Below are positions 8,174 through 16,671 of a stretch of DNA of 42,392 nucleotides, piece after piece. The notes under the pieces are model-generated. The model was not told the origin of the DNA and searched no databases. It saw nothing but the letters and a program-made list of their open reading frames with translations. Location of the stretch: positions 1 to 42,392 of the forward strand of contig JAFTAP010000031.1 of NCBI GenBank assembly GCA_017455525.1, given 5' to 3'. The position numbers were made by a program, and so were the translations under genes. Position 1 is the first letter of the stretch. Every line of letters starts with the position of its first letter. The DNA is from Lachnospiraceae bacterium (GTDB lineage Bacteria; Bacillota; Clostridia; Lachnospirales; Lachnospiraceae).

Positions 8174-8221
8174 ATTGCCCAGCCGTGTATAGAAGCAAAA
8201 TTATGCACCTGCCAGCCTTTA

Positions 8222-8230
8222 TGATATAAT
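8222..8230 (+). promoter_or_regulatory. Extended -10 promoter of the methyltransferase-Mur ligase unit
   Basis: TGATATAAT is an exact extended -10 element 34 bp before the ATG at 8264. The -35 region (TATGCA at 8202-8207) is poor, as is usual for extended -10 promoters. Confidence 0.65.
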
Positions 8231-8263
8231 CTAAATACTTTAAGTATGGGCTAGAGGTAATTT

Positions 8264-9316
8264 ATGGCACAACCGAGGAAATACAGCAAATCCGTAGGCG
8301 ATATAATAAAGATAAAATCCGACTTCTTCGAGAAGAATGAGGACATGCTCAAGCTGTCCGCTCATCAGGCGGATGCTTTGCTTATGCAACCTAAGCGAAC
8401 GAAATGCAAGATATGTCATGGTGTTATCGGTAAGGCAGCGGGGCAGGAGGAGCTTTATCATAGCCAGAGGATGAGTTATTACGAGTGTCCGGTCTGCGGT
8501 CATGTGAACTCGGAATATGAAGATAATGAAGACTTCGCATCAAGGGTATACATTGCCGATGATTATCTTGCGAATTATTCCGAGGATGACAGGAAGAAGT
8601 ATGAGACAAGGCGGGATACCATATATATTCCCAAAGCGCAGTTCCTTATTGATTCGCTTGCAAAGGACGGCGTGAAGAAAAAGAATATAAAGGTTCTGGA
8701 CGATGGCGCGGGTTCGGGGTATTTCGTGTCGGCATTGCGGCAGCTTGGCATAGAGCAGGTTGACGGCATAGAGATATCGGAGCCGCAGGTGCAGTTTGCG
8801 AATACTATGAACGGCGATGATATTCTCACACAGGTCGATGCTCCCGACATAGCCTCCATAATAGAAACCGCTGATGTGAATGTCGTGACCTTTATAGGAG
8901 TCCTAGAGCATATCACGAACCTTGACGATGTGCTTGAAGCCTTGAAGAAGAATAAAAAAGTCAAATATATATATTTCTCTGTGCCAATGTTTTCAATGAG
9001 CTGTATATTCGAGGCTTCTCACCAGAACTGCTACAACCGTCATGCGGGAGGCACGCACACGCATTTATTCACCGAAAGCTCGCTTAAATATATGGCGGAC
9101 AGCATAGGTTTTACTGAATATGCGACGTGGAAATTCGGATCGGACATGATGGATCTCTACCGCATGATATGCGTCTGTCTTGATCAGAATGAGAATCCGA
9201 GGCTCAGAGAGGTCTTTGGTAAGAAGTTCCTGCCGATGATCGATGAGATGCAGGAGATAGTTGACCGTCATGAGGAAGCTTCGGAAATCCATATGATAAT
9301 AAAGAGGAAGTCATGA
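8264..9316 (+). CDS. Zinc-ribbon class I SAM-dependent methyltransferase
   Basis: A 350-residue predicted methyltransferase. Four cysteines at ~48, 51, 75 and 78 (CKIC...CPVC) form a likely zinc ribbon. A Rossmann methyltransferase domain follows, with the SAM-binding loop VLDDGAGSGYF at ~144-154, an acidic residue in GIEISEP and the motif-IV region FIGVLEHI. This looks like the Methyltransf_23 type found in sugar or surface-polymer modification. A His/Cys-rich stretch (ASHQNCYNRHAGGTHTH) could be part of the active site or a metal site. The stop overlaps the start of the Mur ligase by 4 nt, so the two are translationally coupled and probably act on the same product. The substrate is not recognisable. 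Confidence 0.85.
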   Translation: MAQPRKYSKSVGDIIKIKSDFFEKNEDMLKLSAHQADALLMQPKRTKCKICHGVIGKAAGQEELYHSQRMSYYECPVCGHVNSEYEDNEDFASRVYIADDYLANYSEDDRKKYETRRDTIYIPKAQFLIDSLAKDGVKKKNIKVLDDGAGSGYFVSALRQLGIEQVDGIEISEPQVQFANTMNGDDILTQVDAPDIASIIETADVNVVTFIGVLEHITNLDDVLEALKKNKKVKYIYFSVPMFSMSCIFEASHQNCYNRHAGGTHTHLFTESSLKYMADSIGFTEYATWKFGSDMMDLYRMICVCLDQNENPRLREVFGKKFLPMIDEMQEIVDRHEEASEIHMIIKRKS

Positions 9317-10779
9317 TCTGTCTCATTATCTCGCTTATAGTCATAATTTACGCCGCACAGGTGCTTCTGTATGCTGTTCACATGTTTCAGCAGAACGGTT
9401 ATAAGAATAAGGTTCATACGGCATGGATAATGAAAAATTACGGCAGGCATTTCACGAAGTGCCTTGCGAAAGAGCCTGCGAAGAAACCGCTAGTATTCAC
9501 GCCAAGAGTCATAAGGCTTCTCGTGACTACGGTGCTGTGGTTTCTTATTATCTGTATATTAAACCGCTTCTTGGGGAATCAATACTCGCTGCTTGTGATA
9601 GCTGTCGTATATGCCTTTGCGGTGGCTCCTTTTGCGCCTGTAATTTCCAATATAATAAATAAGCCCATAGAGACAGCGATATCGAACGGCTTTAAGAATA
9701 AGGCGATGAAATTACTGTCCGATATGAAGGACATCAAGGTTATAGGCGTCACCGGCTCGTACGGCAAGACTTCTGTGAAGTTTTATCTGAAGGAGCTGCT
9801 TTCGGCAAAGTATGAGGTGCTTGCGACGCCTGAATCCTATAATACTCCGATGGGGGTTACGAGGACGATCAATGAGATGCTTCGCCCTACGCATCAGATC
9901 TTCATTTGCGAGATGGGGGCAAGGAATGTGGGCGACATCAAGGAACTTTGCGATATGGTGCATCCCGATTATGGTATAGTGACTTCTATCGGGGCGCAGC
10001 ATTTGGAGAGCTTCAAGACCATAGAGAATATACAGGGCACGAAGTTCGAGCTTCCCGATGCGGTGTATGAAAAGACGCATGACGAGGGCAGGATTTTCCT
10101 TAATTACGATAACAACCTTGTCTCATCATATAATAAATACGAAGGAGCAGTCACCTATTCCATTAAGGGCTTGGGGGGCTATAATGCTTCTGATATCAAG
10201 ACAGGAAGGCGGGGCACCGAGTTTACGGTCACGGCTTTAGACGGAGCATCTGCCCGTTATACGATGCGTCTTATCGGGGAGCACAATGTGGTAAATGTCG
10301 TAGGTGCGATAGCAGTAAGCCATGAGATGGGGATATCTCTTGAAGAACTGGTCCTGCCTGTGAGAAGGCTTTCTCCCGTAGAGCACAGGCTTAATCTTAT
10401 AGAGCAGGGGGAGCTGACGATAATAGATGACGCATACAACTCCAATCCCGCAGGCGCGAAGGCGGCGCTTGAAACCCTTGCTATGTTCACGGAGGATACA
10501 AAGGTAGTCATAACTCCGGGCATGGTGGAGCTGGGAAATAAACAGGATGAGCTTAACACTGACTTCGGAGAGCAGATAGGGGCGACAGCGGATCATGCGA
10601 TAATAGTAGATAATGCGAATACCGCAGCCTTAGCTGACGGCCTCAGAAAAGCAGGCTGGGATATGGAGAGAATTCGCATAGAGAAGTCGTTTGCCGACGC
10701 TATGTCTTACGTCCGACGGATACCCGGCGAAGCCCATAAAGTTGTGCTTATAGAAAATGATCTGACGGATGTTTTCTGA
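9313..10779 (+). CDS. Membrane-anchored MurF-like Mur ligase
   Basis: An ATP-dependent amide-forming ligase of the Mur family, 488 residues. The first ~140 residues contain about three hydrophobic segments (~1-20, 66-84, 91-112) where MurF normally has its UDP-MurNAc-peptide-binding domain. The central ATPase domain is intact: P-loop VIGVTGSYGKTSVK (~143-156), the ESYNTPMGVTRTINE segment and EMGARNVGDI, all MurF-like. The C-terminal domain retains the RLSPVEHRLNLIE and IIDDAYNSNP motifs. It therefore looks catalytically competent, but it is tethered to the membrane and lacks the standard acceptor-binding domain. This makes ordinary peptidoglycan stem synthesis doubtful. It is coupled to the upstream methyltransferase by a 4-nt overlap. 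Confidence 0.85.
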   Translation: MICLIISLIVIIYAAQVLLYAVHMFQQNGYKNKVHTAWIMKNYGRHFTKCLAKEPAKKPLVFTPRVIRLLVTTVLWFLIICILNRFLGNQYSLLVIAVVYAFAVAPFAPVISNIINKPIETAISNGFKNKAMKLLSDMKDIKVIGVTGSYGKTSVKFYLKELLSAKYEVLATPESYNTPMGVTRTINEMLRPTHQIFICEMGARNVGDIKELCDMVHPDYGIVTSIGAQHLESFKTIENIQGTKFELPDAVYEKTHDEGRIFLNYDNNLVSSYNKYEGAVTYSIKGLGGYNASDIKTGRRGTEFTVTALDGASARYTMRLIGEHNVVNVVGAIAVSHEMGISLEELVLPVRRLSPVEHRLNLIEQGELTIIDDAYNSNPAGAKAALETLAMFTEDTKVVITPGMVELGNKQDELNTDFGEQIGATADHAIIVDNANTAALADGLRKAGWDMERIRIEKSFADAMSYVRRIPGEAHKVVLIENDLTDVF

Positions 10780-10785
10780 ATTAAT

Positions 10786-11010
10786 TTAAAGGATATCCTG
10801 CTGTTCTTCTTCGCTCATCATAGTTTTCATTCCTTTTATCCAAAAGAGAATTTCCACGACAATAAGCACTAAGCCTACGATAAGGTAGACTATTCCAAGC
10901 CATGTATTCGTGAAGGTCAGATAATGATTTTTCTTTGCCGCTACGCTGCCTAAACTCCATATAAGGAAAAGCACGGAGACGGATATCCAGCACCATAAGT
11001 ATTTATTCAT
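10786..11010 (-). CDS. Small two-helix membrane protein
   Basis: A 74-residue protein with two strongly hydrophobic helices (about 5-24 and 38-61) joined by a short basic loop, ending in an acidic tail (SEEEQQDIL). It is not recognised. The amino-acid pattern is typical of a real small membrane protein, and the alternative overlapping frame (10781-10996) is not hydrophobic. No convincing ribosome site precedes the ATG at 11010. It converges on the Mur ligase gene, 6 bp after its stop codon. Confidence 0.55.
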   Translation of the reverse strand: MNKYLWCWISVSVLFLIWSLGSVAAKKNHYLTFTNTWLGIVYLIVGLVLIVVEILFWIKGMKTMMSEEEQQDIL

Positions 11011-11080
11011 GGGAGTATGGTAACATATTTTCGAGATGAATTTATATTTATATCAAAAAAATATTTTCTGACCCCTTTTT

Positions 11081-11109
11081 TTGACCTTGCCATTTCGTAT
11101 TACTTAATA
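11081..11109 (+). promoter_or_regulatory. Possible promoter of the secreted beta-helix protein gene
   Basis: TTGACC (11081-11086) is a good -35 box. The best -10 at 17-bp spacing is TTAATA (11104-11109), which is weak. It lies ~40 bp before the coding start. Confidence 0.4.
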
Positions 11110-11150
11110 GGAGAGCAGATTCGAGTATAGCTCAAGGAAAGGAGAAGGAT

Positions 11151-13178
11151 ATGTTAAACAAAAAACTAATTGCTATGGGACTTACGACTCTCATGGTAGC
11201 AAGCACGCCTCTTACGGCACTTGCAGCAGGACCCGGAGGACCGGGCGGAGATCATGGCGGATCAGGCGGAGGATCGGAGAGCCATCATTCAGAGGAAGCG
11301 CATCATGATGACGGAGGGCATGACGCACCAGCGCCGCAGGGAGCTTCTTCAGACCATTCACAGCCTGGCGGTAATGCACCTTCAGGAAATCAGGATTCCG
11401 GTCAGCAGGCTCCGCCTTCGATGCCATCAGGACAGGACAATGTTGGACAGGATAATGGTAGTCAGCTGCCGCCTTCGATGCCATCAGGACAGGGCAATGC
11501 AGGACAGGATAACAGTGGTCAGCAGCCGCCCTCGATGCCTTCACAGTCCGGTGACATGGGACAGGGTGGCCGGCAAATGCCTGGACAGCCAGGGCAGAAT
11601 GACCAGATGATGCCTCCGCAGCAGGGAATGGGCGGGATGCAGCCCGGACAGCAGCAGGATGCAGAATGGTACAGGCAGGTACAGCAGGTCATCAACCAGA
11701 TATTAGAAGAGATGGGACAGCCTACGATAACGCTGGATGACTTGACCGCAATGATGGGTATTCCCAATCAGGCTCCTGAGGGCAAGAATGACATGGGGCA
11801 GAGTGCAGGAAATCAGCAGTCTAAGCCGGGAAATAAGGCTCCGTCTGATAACAACGCTGCTTCTAAACAGGGAGATAAACCTGATGGCAACGGTTCCTCC
11901 ATGCAGGATGGAAAGCCTGTAAACGGCGGTCCCGATATGCAAAACGGCAATCAGGGTGAAAGACCTGAGATGCAGGATAACGGCCAGGGAGGTCCCGGCG
12001 GTAAGCCCGGCGAGATGGGTGGCAGCAGTGCGCCTACGGAATATACCGCTGCTAATACCGTGACCGAGGACGTTTCGGATCAGTCATACAGCTCTGAAGC
12101 TAACAGCGAGAATGCAGTATTAGTTGACGGTAAGACAGTATCCATCACGGGTACGACAGTTACGAAGTCCGGCAATGCAAGCGATGAGGATGCCGACTTC
12201 TATGGTATCAATGCGGGCATACTTGCGAATAACGGTGCGGACCTTACATTGAGCGATGTAACTGTTAATACAGACGGAGCGCACGCTAACGGAGTATTCA
12301 GCTATGGAAGCGGGACCAGCGTTACTATAACTGATTCTGCTATAACGACTACCGGCAGCAATTCAGGCGGACTCATGACTACAGGCGGTGCATCGCTTAC
12401 GGCTTCTAATGTAACGATAGATACATCGGGCAATTCGTCTGCGGCTATCAGGACGGACAGAGGCGGCGGTACTGTCACGGCGGATAATATAGACGCAACT
12501 ACAAGCGGCGTAGGCTCTCCTGCTATATATTCGACTGCGGACATCACAGTATCGGATTCAACGCTTAATGCGGACCGTTCGGAAGCGGTAGTAATCGAAG
12601 GCGGTAATTCAGTTACGATAACTGATTCGAGCCTTACAGGAAATAACAGCAAGCTCAACGGTCAGTCAACCATAGCAACTAACGTGCTTATTTATCAGTC
12701 GATGTCCGGCGATGCCTCGGAAGGAAATTCTGACTTCACTATGACAGGCGGAAGCCTTACATCAAAGACCGGCTGCATGTTCCATGTGACGAACGTGACG
12801 ACTACGATAAGCCTTACGGATGTAGACTTAAGCTATGCTTCAGACAGTGATGCCTTTATGGTACTGTCGGCTGACTCATGGGGAACCTCCGGCAAGAACG
12901 GCGGAAATGCTACCGTGAACCTGAGCAATCAGGAAGCGTCAGGCGATATAACTGTTGACAGCGTATCAAGCCTTGTGCTGAACCTTACGGACAGCTCGTC
13001 CTACACAGGAGCGATAAATAGCGATAAGGCTTCGTCAAGTGTCAAAGTTACGCTTGAAGCAGGCTCTACATGGACGCTTACAGGCGACTCCTATGTGACA
13101 TCACTTTCGGGCGATACCTCCGGTATAGACACCAATGGTTACACGCTCTATGTGAACGGTAAGGCGTACAACGCATAA
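11151..13178 (+). CDS. Secreted Pro/Gly/Gln-rich protein with C-terminal beta-helix domain
   Basis: A 675-residue exported protein of unknown function. A classical signal peptide (MLNKKLIAMGLTTLMV...) ends near TALAAG. Residues ~26-300 are low-complexity and rich in Gly, Pro, Gln, Asn and Met, with early His/Asp clusters (SHHSEEAHHDDGG) and a 19-residue tandem repeat. The rest (~305-675) is built of short Thr/Ser/Asn-rich strands such as TVSITGTT and SVTITDS, each about 20 residues, as expected for a right-handed beta-helix of the adhesin or polysaccharide-binding kind. No LPXTG motif or C-terminal membrane helix is present, so it is probably released or held by non-covalent contacts. GGAG just upstream of the ATG supports the start. 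A strong terminator follows, so it is monocistronic. Confidence 0.82.
   Translation: MLNKKLIAMGLTTLMVASTPLTALAAGPGGPGGDHGGSGGGSESHHSEEAHHDDGGHDAPAPQGASSDHSQPGGNAPSGNQDSGQQAPPSMPSGQDNVGQDNGSQLPPSMPSGQGNAGQDNSGQQPPSMPSQSGDMGQGGRQMPGQPGQNDQMMPPQQGMGGMQPGQQQDAEWYRQVQQVINQILEEMGQPTITLDDLTAMMGIPNQAPEGKNDMGQSAGNQQSKPGNKAPSDNNAASKQGDKPDGNGSSMQDGKPVNGGPDMQNGNQGERPEMQDNGQGGPGGKPGEMGGSSAPTEYTAANTVTEDVSDQSYSSEANSENAVLVDGKTVSITGTTVTKSGNASDEDADFYGINAGILANNGADLTLSDVTVNTDGAHANGVFSYGSGTSVTITDSAITTTGSNSGGLMTTGGASLTASNVTIDTSGNSSAAIRTDRGGGTVTADNIDATTSGVGSPAIYSTADITVSDSTLNADRSEAVVIEGGNSVTITDSSLTGNNSKLNGQSTIATNVLIYQSMSGDASEGNSDFTMTGGSLTSKTGCMFHVTNVTTTISLTDVDLSYASDSDAFMVLSADSWGTSGKNGGNATVNLSNQEASGDITVDSVSSLVLNLTDSSSYTGAINSDKASSSVKVTLEAGSTWTLTGDSYVTSLSGDTSGIDTNGYTLYVNGKAYNA
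11412..11543 (+). repeat. 57-bp coding repeat (19-residue unit) in the secreted protein
   Basis: Units begin at 11412, 11469 and 11526, exactly 57 bp apart, each starting with codons for PPSMPS. The third copy degenerates after about six residues. A partial earlier unit (GNQDSGQQA) precedes them, which suggests past expansion by slippage or unequal crossing over. Confidence 0.85.
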
Positions 13179-13216
13179 GGATTAAAAAGTTAAACTCTCC
13201 AAAACATCTGCATATT

Positions 13217-13256
13217 CCCGGCTGTGCCACCTCTCCTCCGGCACAGCCGGGTTCTT
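13217..13256 (+). terminator. Strong terminator after the secreted protein gene
   Basis: A perfect 12-bp GC-rich stem (CCCGGCTGTGCC at 13217-13228 with its complement at 13240-13251) has an 11-base loop and is followed by TTCTTATTT. It lies 38 bp after the stop codon. Confidence 0.9.
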
Positions 13257-13300
13257 ATTTGCCAGAAGACTATATCGTGTGTCAATTAAATTGTACCTGA

Positions 13301-13402
13301 TTATTGTAGTGCCTGCGACATAAGGAGATATGCCTATTGTGATCGTAACCTGAACTTCGACATCTTCCTGATATTTAATCGGGTCCTTCGCCACATCAAA
13401 GC
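13301..13402 (-). pseudogene. Fragment of a second diguanylate cyclase gene (GGDEF C-terminal part)
   Basis: Read on the minus strand, these 102 bases match 17573-17674 of the intact cyclase gene with about ten mismatches (~90% identity). They encode AKDPIKYQED and TITIGISPYVAGTTI in the same frame. Eight of the ten differences are silent, so both copies evolved as working proteins before this one was destroyed. Similarity stops at both ends. The end of the restriction-modification gene lies within the fragment: its last Leu codon and TGA stop come from it. It is in inverted orientation relative to the intact copy. Confidence 0.85.
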
Positions 13403-16362
13403 CTATCCTTTCCTATATACAAATCCTGATACATCTTCATAAGCTCTGCTACGCAATCTTCTTCCGACATATTTTTCACATTAAAACCATATGCCTGCAT
13501 CACCGCACGGTCGTTTTCTGTATGAGCTTTCTGCAGTTCAACCGGCATAGTCAACGGATCATACAAGTCGGCAAGACTGGCATCAGGATATAAAGCCCTT
13601 GCATCCAATATTCCCTGTGCCGTCCTTTCTATTTTTGTCTTCTGCTCCTCCGTGGGACTGCACCAGGGAAAGTTATTATATACCACGTCTTTTGAATAAC
13701 GGTAATCGCTCTTTAATCTCCCGCACACAGCACGTACCCAAGCCATATGGACATTTGAAATAAGAACGCCATAGTGATATAATGCGGCATCAGGTATTAT
13801 AAGATTTGCGTTAGTAGAGATTGTATCGCCATCCAAAAAGCCTATAGGAATATATCTCCTTTTTTCAGAGCTGGCAGCAGGTATTATTATAAATCTATCA
13901 GGATTCCTTATTTCTCTGAATAAGGTCGGTGTGTTTGCAAGCTTCTGTCTGTCAGGAGCGCCTTTCATCCTGTCATCCCTGCATGCCTCAACTCGTTTCA
14001 TCACCAACGGCATGGTTCTTATTTCATTAGGAGATACGCCCACAAGCCATAGACAATATCTTTTTTTATTATTAATGTATTCCTCAGACCCTACCAGTTG
14101 CTTTATGTATTTCTTCGCCATCGGCTCATCATGGATGAATTGCTCATAATCTTCCGCTTCTATGATAAGATTACCGCCGTCAGCCGGTCTGTTGCCGGTT
14201 GTCATTTCAGGGGCGTCGCACAAAGGGCTCTTCCGGTTTTCAATAAATACAACAGGAGCATTTATTAGATACGGGCTGATCGTTTCTGCTATTTGTTTTT
14301 CGCCTTCAGAGTATATTGCCCTGCCTTTCTTTTGCTCCCCACTGGAGAATCCCACAATCACGCAGTGGACATGGGCTTTTGAATTTGATTCACTGTCCCA
14401 TCTGAATGTCCTGTAAGCAAAATCAATATGTATGCCGAAACGCTCATACAGGGGCTTCCATATTGCTGCTACCTGCTCACCCTGTGTGACTGAATTTGTC
14501 GAAACAAGTGCCGTCCTTGTATCTGTTCCCTGCATATATTCCGATGCCTTGAAATACCAGCCTGCGACATAGTCTATCTTTCCCGCTGTCCTATATGGCT
14601 TTCCTTTGTCGTCAGCATACACTGATAAGATATCTTCCTTCTGCTCCTTGCTCTGCAGCGAATATCCGACAAACGGCGGATTTCCCATGATATAATCATA
14701 ATGATTTTCCGGCATGACAGGCTCAGGCTTCCCGACATGAAGCTCGTCCGTAAGAAGGTTTATCTCGTCAAATTCATACCTCACGCCATCTTCCATGACC
14801 AACAGGGGCGTGTTAGGATCTATATCGTCCTTAGTGATAAGGTTCGTCCTTTTTGATTCCACTATTGTACTCTTATGTTCTTCATGCAGATAGCGCCAGT
14901 CCATGCGGAGTGCGTTCCCCTCTATTATCGTCGCATTCGTCGAAAGCGGGAGAAAATCAAGCTGCTGCAGGAGTATATCCTCTGTTTCTTTCATCATCTG
15001 CGATTCCGCAATCCAAAGGGCTGTCTTTGCGACTGTTACGGCGAAGTCGTTTATCTCTATGCCGTAGAACTGATTTATTCCTACCTTGATAGGGCTTGAT
15101 TCGCCATCCGTTATGAATTGCATCTGACCGCCCTTTAGGGTCTTGATCACCTCATTTTCTAACCGCCGTATGGAGATATAGGTTTCGGTGAGGAAATTTC
15201 CGGAACCGCAGGCAGGGTCAAGCCAAGTCAATGATGCAAGCTTGCTCTGATACTCTTTCAGCTTTGCATTGCGGGTTTTCTCTATCTGATTGCGCTTTAT
15301 TTCCTCAAGCTCTGCTTTTAATTCTTCTAGGAACAGAGGGTATATCACTTTACGAATATTTTCGATTGAGGTGTAGTGCATGCCACCGCTTCGCCTTGTT
15401 TCAGGATTAAGGGTGGATTCAAATACTGCCCCGAAAATAGTGGGGCTTATCATAGACCAGTCAAAGCCCTCGCTCGCCTTAGATAACAGAATAGCTCTTA
15501 TTTCCTCAGTGAAGATAGGTATCTCTACATCTTCCTTCTCGAATAAGCCCCCATTCACATATGGGAATTTATTCAGACCATCAGTATCATAGGGATCTCT
15601 TTTGTCTACGGGAGTGTCGAGTATTTTAAAAAGGCCAATCAGAGCCCGTCTCATATCCTTCGTCTCGAACTGCTCCATATAGTCATGGAACATATGCCCG
15701 CTGTCGCCGAAGATATGTGCATCCTCGGCGTACAGGCAGAACACAAGCCTTACACAGAGCATATTCAGGCTCTTTAGGCTTTTCTCGCTTTCGGGATTGA
15801 TGTATTCCTTCAGAAGCGCATCATAGAGTAGTCCTACAAATTCTCCCGCCTTAACGGAAATCTCCATTTCCTGACTTACCTTCTTCTGCTCCTTGTTTAT
15901 AAGGAACTCGAAAAGGCTGTACTTAGTCTGTATGTCGGCAAGCGTGAATTTCTGCGGTTCGGGCTTCCTCGCTTCCATGTCGTAAACCCATATCTCCGCA
16001 AAGTTGGATGTGATTATCCAGCGGGCTTTCTCGCTGTGGGGAAGGCTGTTATCGTACATCTTTGCCTGTTCGTAGGGAGTCATCCCGTCATGCCCCTGCT
16101 GTGGCTTCGCAAGATCTATGTTAAGGCTTTTCTGCTCTATTATTACTTTAGTTTCAGGGATGTATGCGTCTATCCTCTTAGTATTGCCATCAGGCCCTAT
16201 GACTTTCTTCTGAAACTCTATCCTGTCGGTAACGTGTTCCACGCCCATCACATCCTGCAGGAAGTCAATCCAATAAGAGCGATCATCCTCGTCCTCTCTG
16301 CCCCTGCCTGCCCATTTCTGATAGAATTGCCTTGCAGCCTCTCGCCTTACAGCATCCGTCAT
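13396..16362 (-). CDS. MmeI-like single-chain type II restriction-modification enzyme (methyltransferase plus endonuclease)
   Basis: A 988-residue enzyme expected to methylate and cleave DNA as a single polypeptide. The N-terminal nuclease has a PD-(D/E)xK pattern: Asp65 in RIDAYIP and Glu76-x-Lys78 in IIEQKS. A helical linker follows. The N6-adenine methyltransferase has motif I LDPACGSGNFL (~380-390) and motif IV GNPPFVGY (~556-563). The last ~300 residues would be the target recognition and C-terminal domains. MmeI-type enzymes are about 900-1000 residues, so it is near full length. The ATG at 16362 is preferred to the GTG at 16374 because the ribosome site GAAGGTG overlaps the GTG. The final codons lie in a cyclase gene fragment, so the native C-terminus may be altered. 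No separate specificity or methylase subunit is nearby. Confidence 0.9.
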   Translation of the reverse strand: MTDAVRREAARQFYQKWAGRGREDEDDRSYWIDFLQDVMGVEHVTDRIEFQKKVIGPDGNTKRIDAYIPETKVIIEQKSLNIDLAKPQQGHDGMTPYEQAKMYDNSLPHSEKARWIITSNFAEIWVYDMEARKPEPQKFTLADIQTKYSLFEFLINKEQKKVSQEMEISVKAGEFVGLLYDALLKEYINPESEKSLKSLNMLCVRLVFCLYAEDAHIFGDSGHMFHDYMEQFETKDMRRALIGLFKILDTPVDKRDPYDTDGLNKFPYVNGGLFEKEDVEIPIFTEEIRAILLSKASEGFDWSMISPTIFGAVFESTLNPETRRSGGMHYTSIENIRKVIYPLFLEELKAELEEIKRNQIEKTRNAKLKEYQSKLASLTWLDPACGSGNFLTETYISIRRLENEVIKTLKGGQMQFITDGESSPIKVGINQFYGIEINDFAVTVAKTALWIAESQMMKETEDILLQQLDFLPLSTNATIIEGNALRMDWRYLHEEHKSTIVESKRTNLITKDDIDPNTPLLVMEDGVRYEFDEINLLTDELHVGKPEPVMPENHYDYIMGNPPFVGYSLQSKEQKEDILSVYADDKGKPYRTAGKIDYVAGWYFKASEYMQGTDTRTALVSTNSVTQGEQVAAIWKPLYERFGIHIDFAYRTFRWDSESNSKAHVHCVIVGFSSGEQKKGRAIYSEGEKQIAETISPYLINAPVVFIENRKSPLCDAPEMTTGNRPADGGNLIIEAEDYEQFIHDEPMAKKYIKQLVGSEEYINNKKRYCLWLVGVSPNEIRTMPLVMKRVEACRDDRMKGAPDRQKLANTPTLFREIRNPDRFIIIPAASSEKRRYIPIGFLDGDTISTNANLIIPDAALYHYGVLISNVHMAWVRAVCGRLKSDYRYSKDVVYNNFPWCSPTEEQKTKIERTAQGILDARALYPDASLADLYDPLTMPVELQKAHTENDRAVMQAYGFNVKNMSEEDCVAELMKMYQDLYIGKDRL

Positions 16363-16386
16363 AAAAACATACACCTTCTATTATAA

Positions 16387-16497
16387 TCAATATAAGCTCT
16401 CCGCCATAGCCGCTATCTCATCAGCGGAACGGTGAAGGTCAGCTATCTCCTGCTCTAATGCGCTATCCTTTGAGTTACGCTTCTCCTTTCCGAACAT
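16387..16497 (-). CDS. Small ORF (36 residues) upstream of the restriction-modification gene
   Basis: ATG at 16497 follows GAGGGGG by seven bases on the minus strand, a good ribosome site. The 36-residue product begins MFGKEKRNSKDSALEQEIAD and ends ESLY. It is charged and helix-prone with spaced Leu, Ile and Ala. It lies 24 bp upstream of the restriction-modification ATG on the same strand, so it is probably the first cistron of that transcript. The function is unknown; a control or leader peptide is possible but not shown. Confidence 0.45.
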   Translation of the reverse strand: MFGKEKRNSKDSALEQEIADLHRSADEIAAMAESLY

Positions 16498-16671
16498 TCT
16501 GATACCCCCTCATAAATAAAAAGCTGCGTACAGCTAATGCGACTACCTTTTCATGATACAACAATTCGTATTAATAATACAATAATTACAGAATAATTAG
16601 CATGGAGATAAGAGGTATGATAAAATACAAGAATAGCAGTTAGGAATTGCTTTGAGGTAAATATTTAAATT

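Noticed and set aside
7571-8224. Plus-strand ORF of 217 codons opposite the alpha/beta hydrolase
   Set aside because: The hydrolase frame on the minus strand has a full catalytic triad; this frame matches no family pattern and lacks a ribosome site.
12302-12658. Minus-strand ORF of 118 codons in the secreted protein gene
   Set aside because: Mirror of Thr/Ser/Asp-rich coding sequence; low-complexity composition and no start signals.
13182-13394. A 70-codon minus-strand gene after the secreted protein
   Set aside because: Its first part is the cyclase fragment and the rest reads through a strong terminator hairpin, so it is a gene scrap, not a gene.
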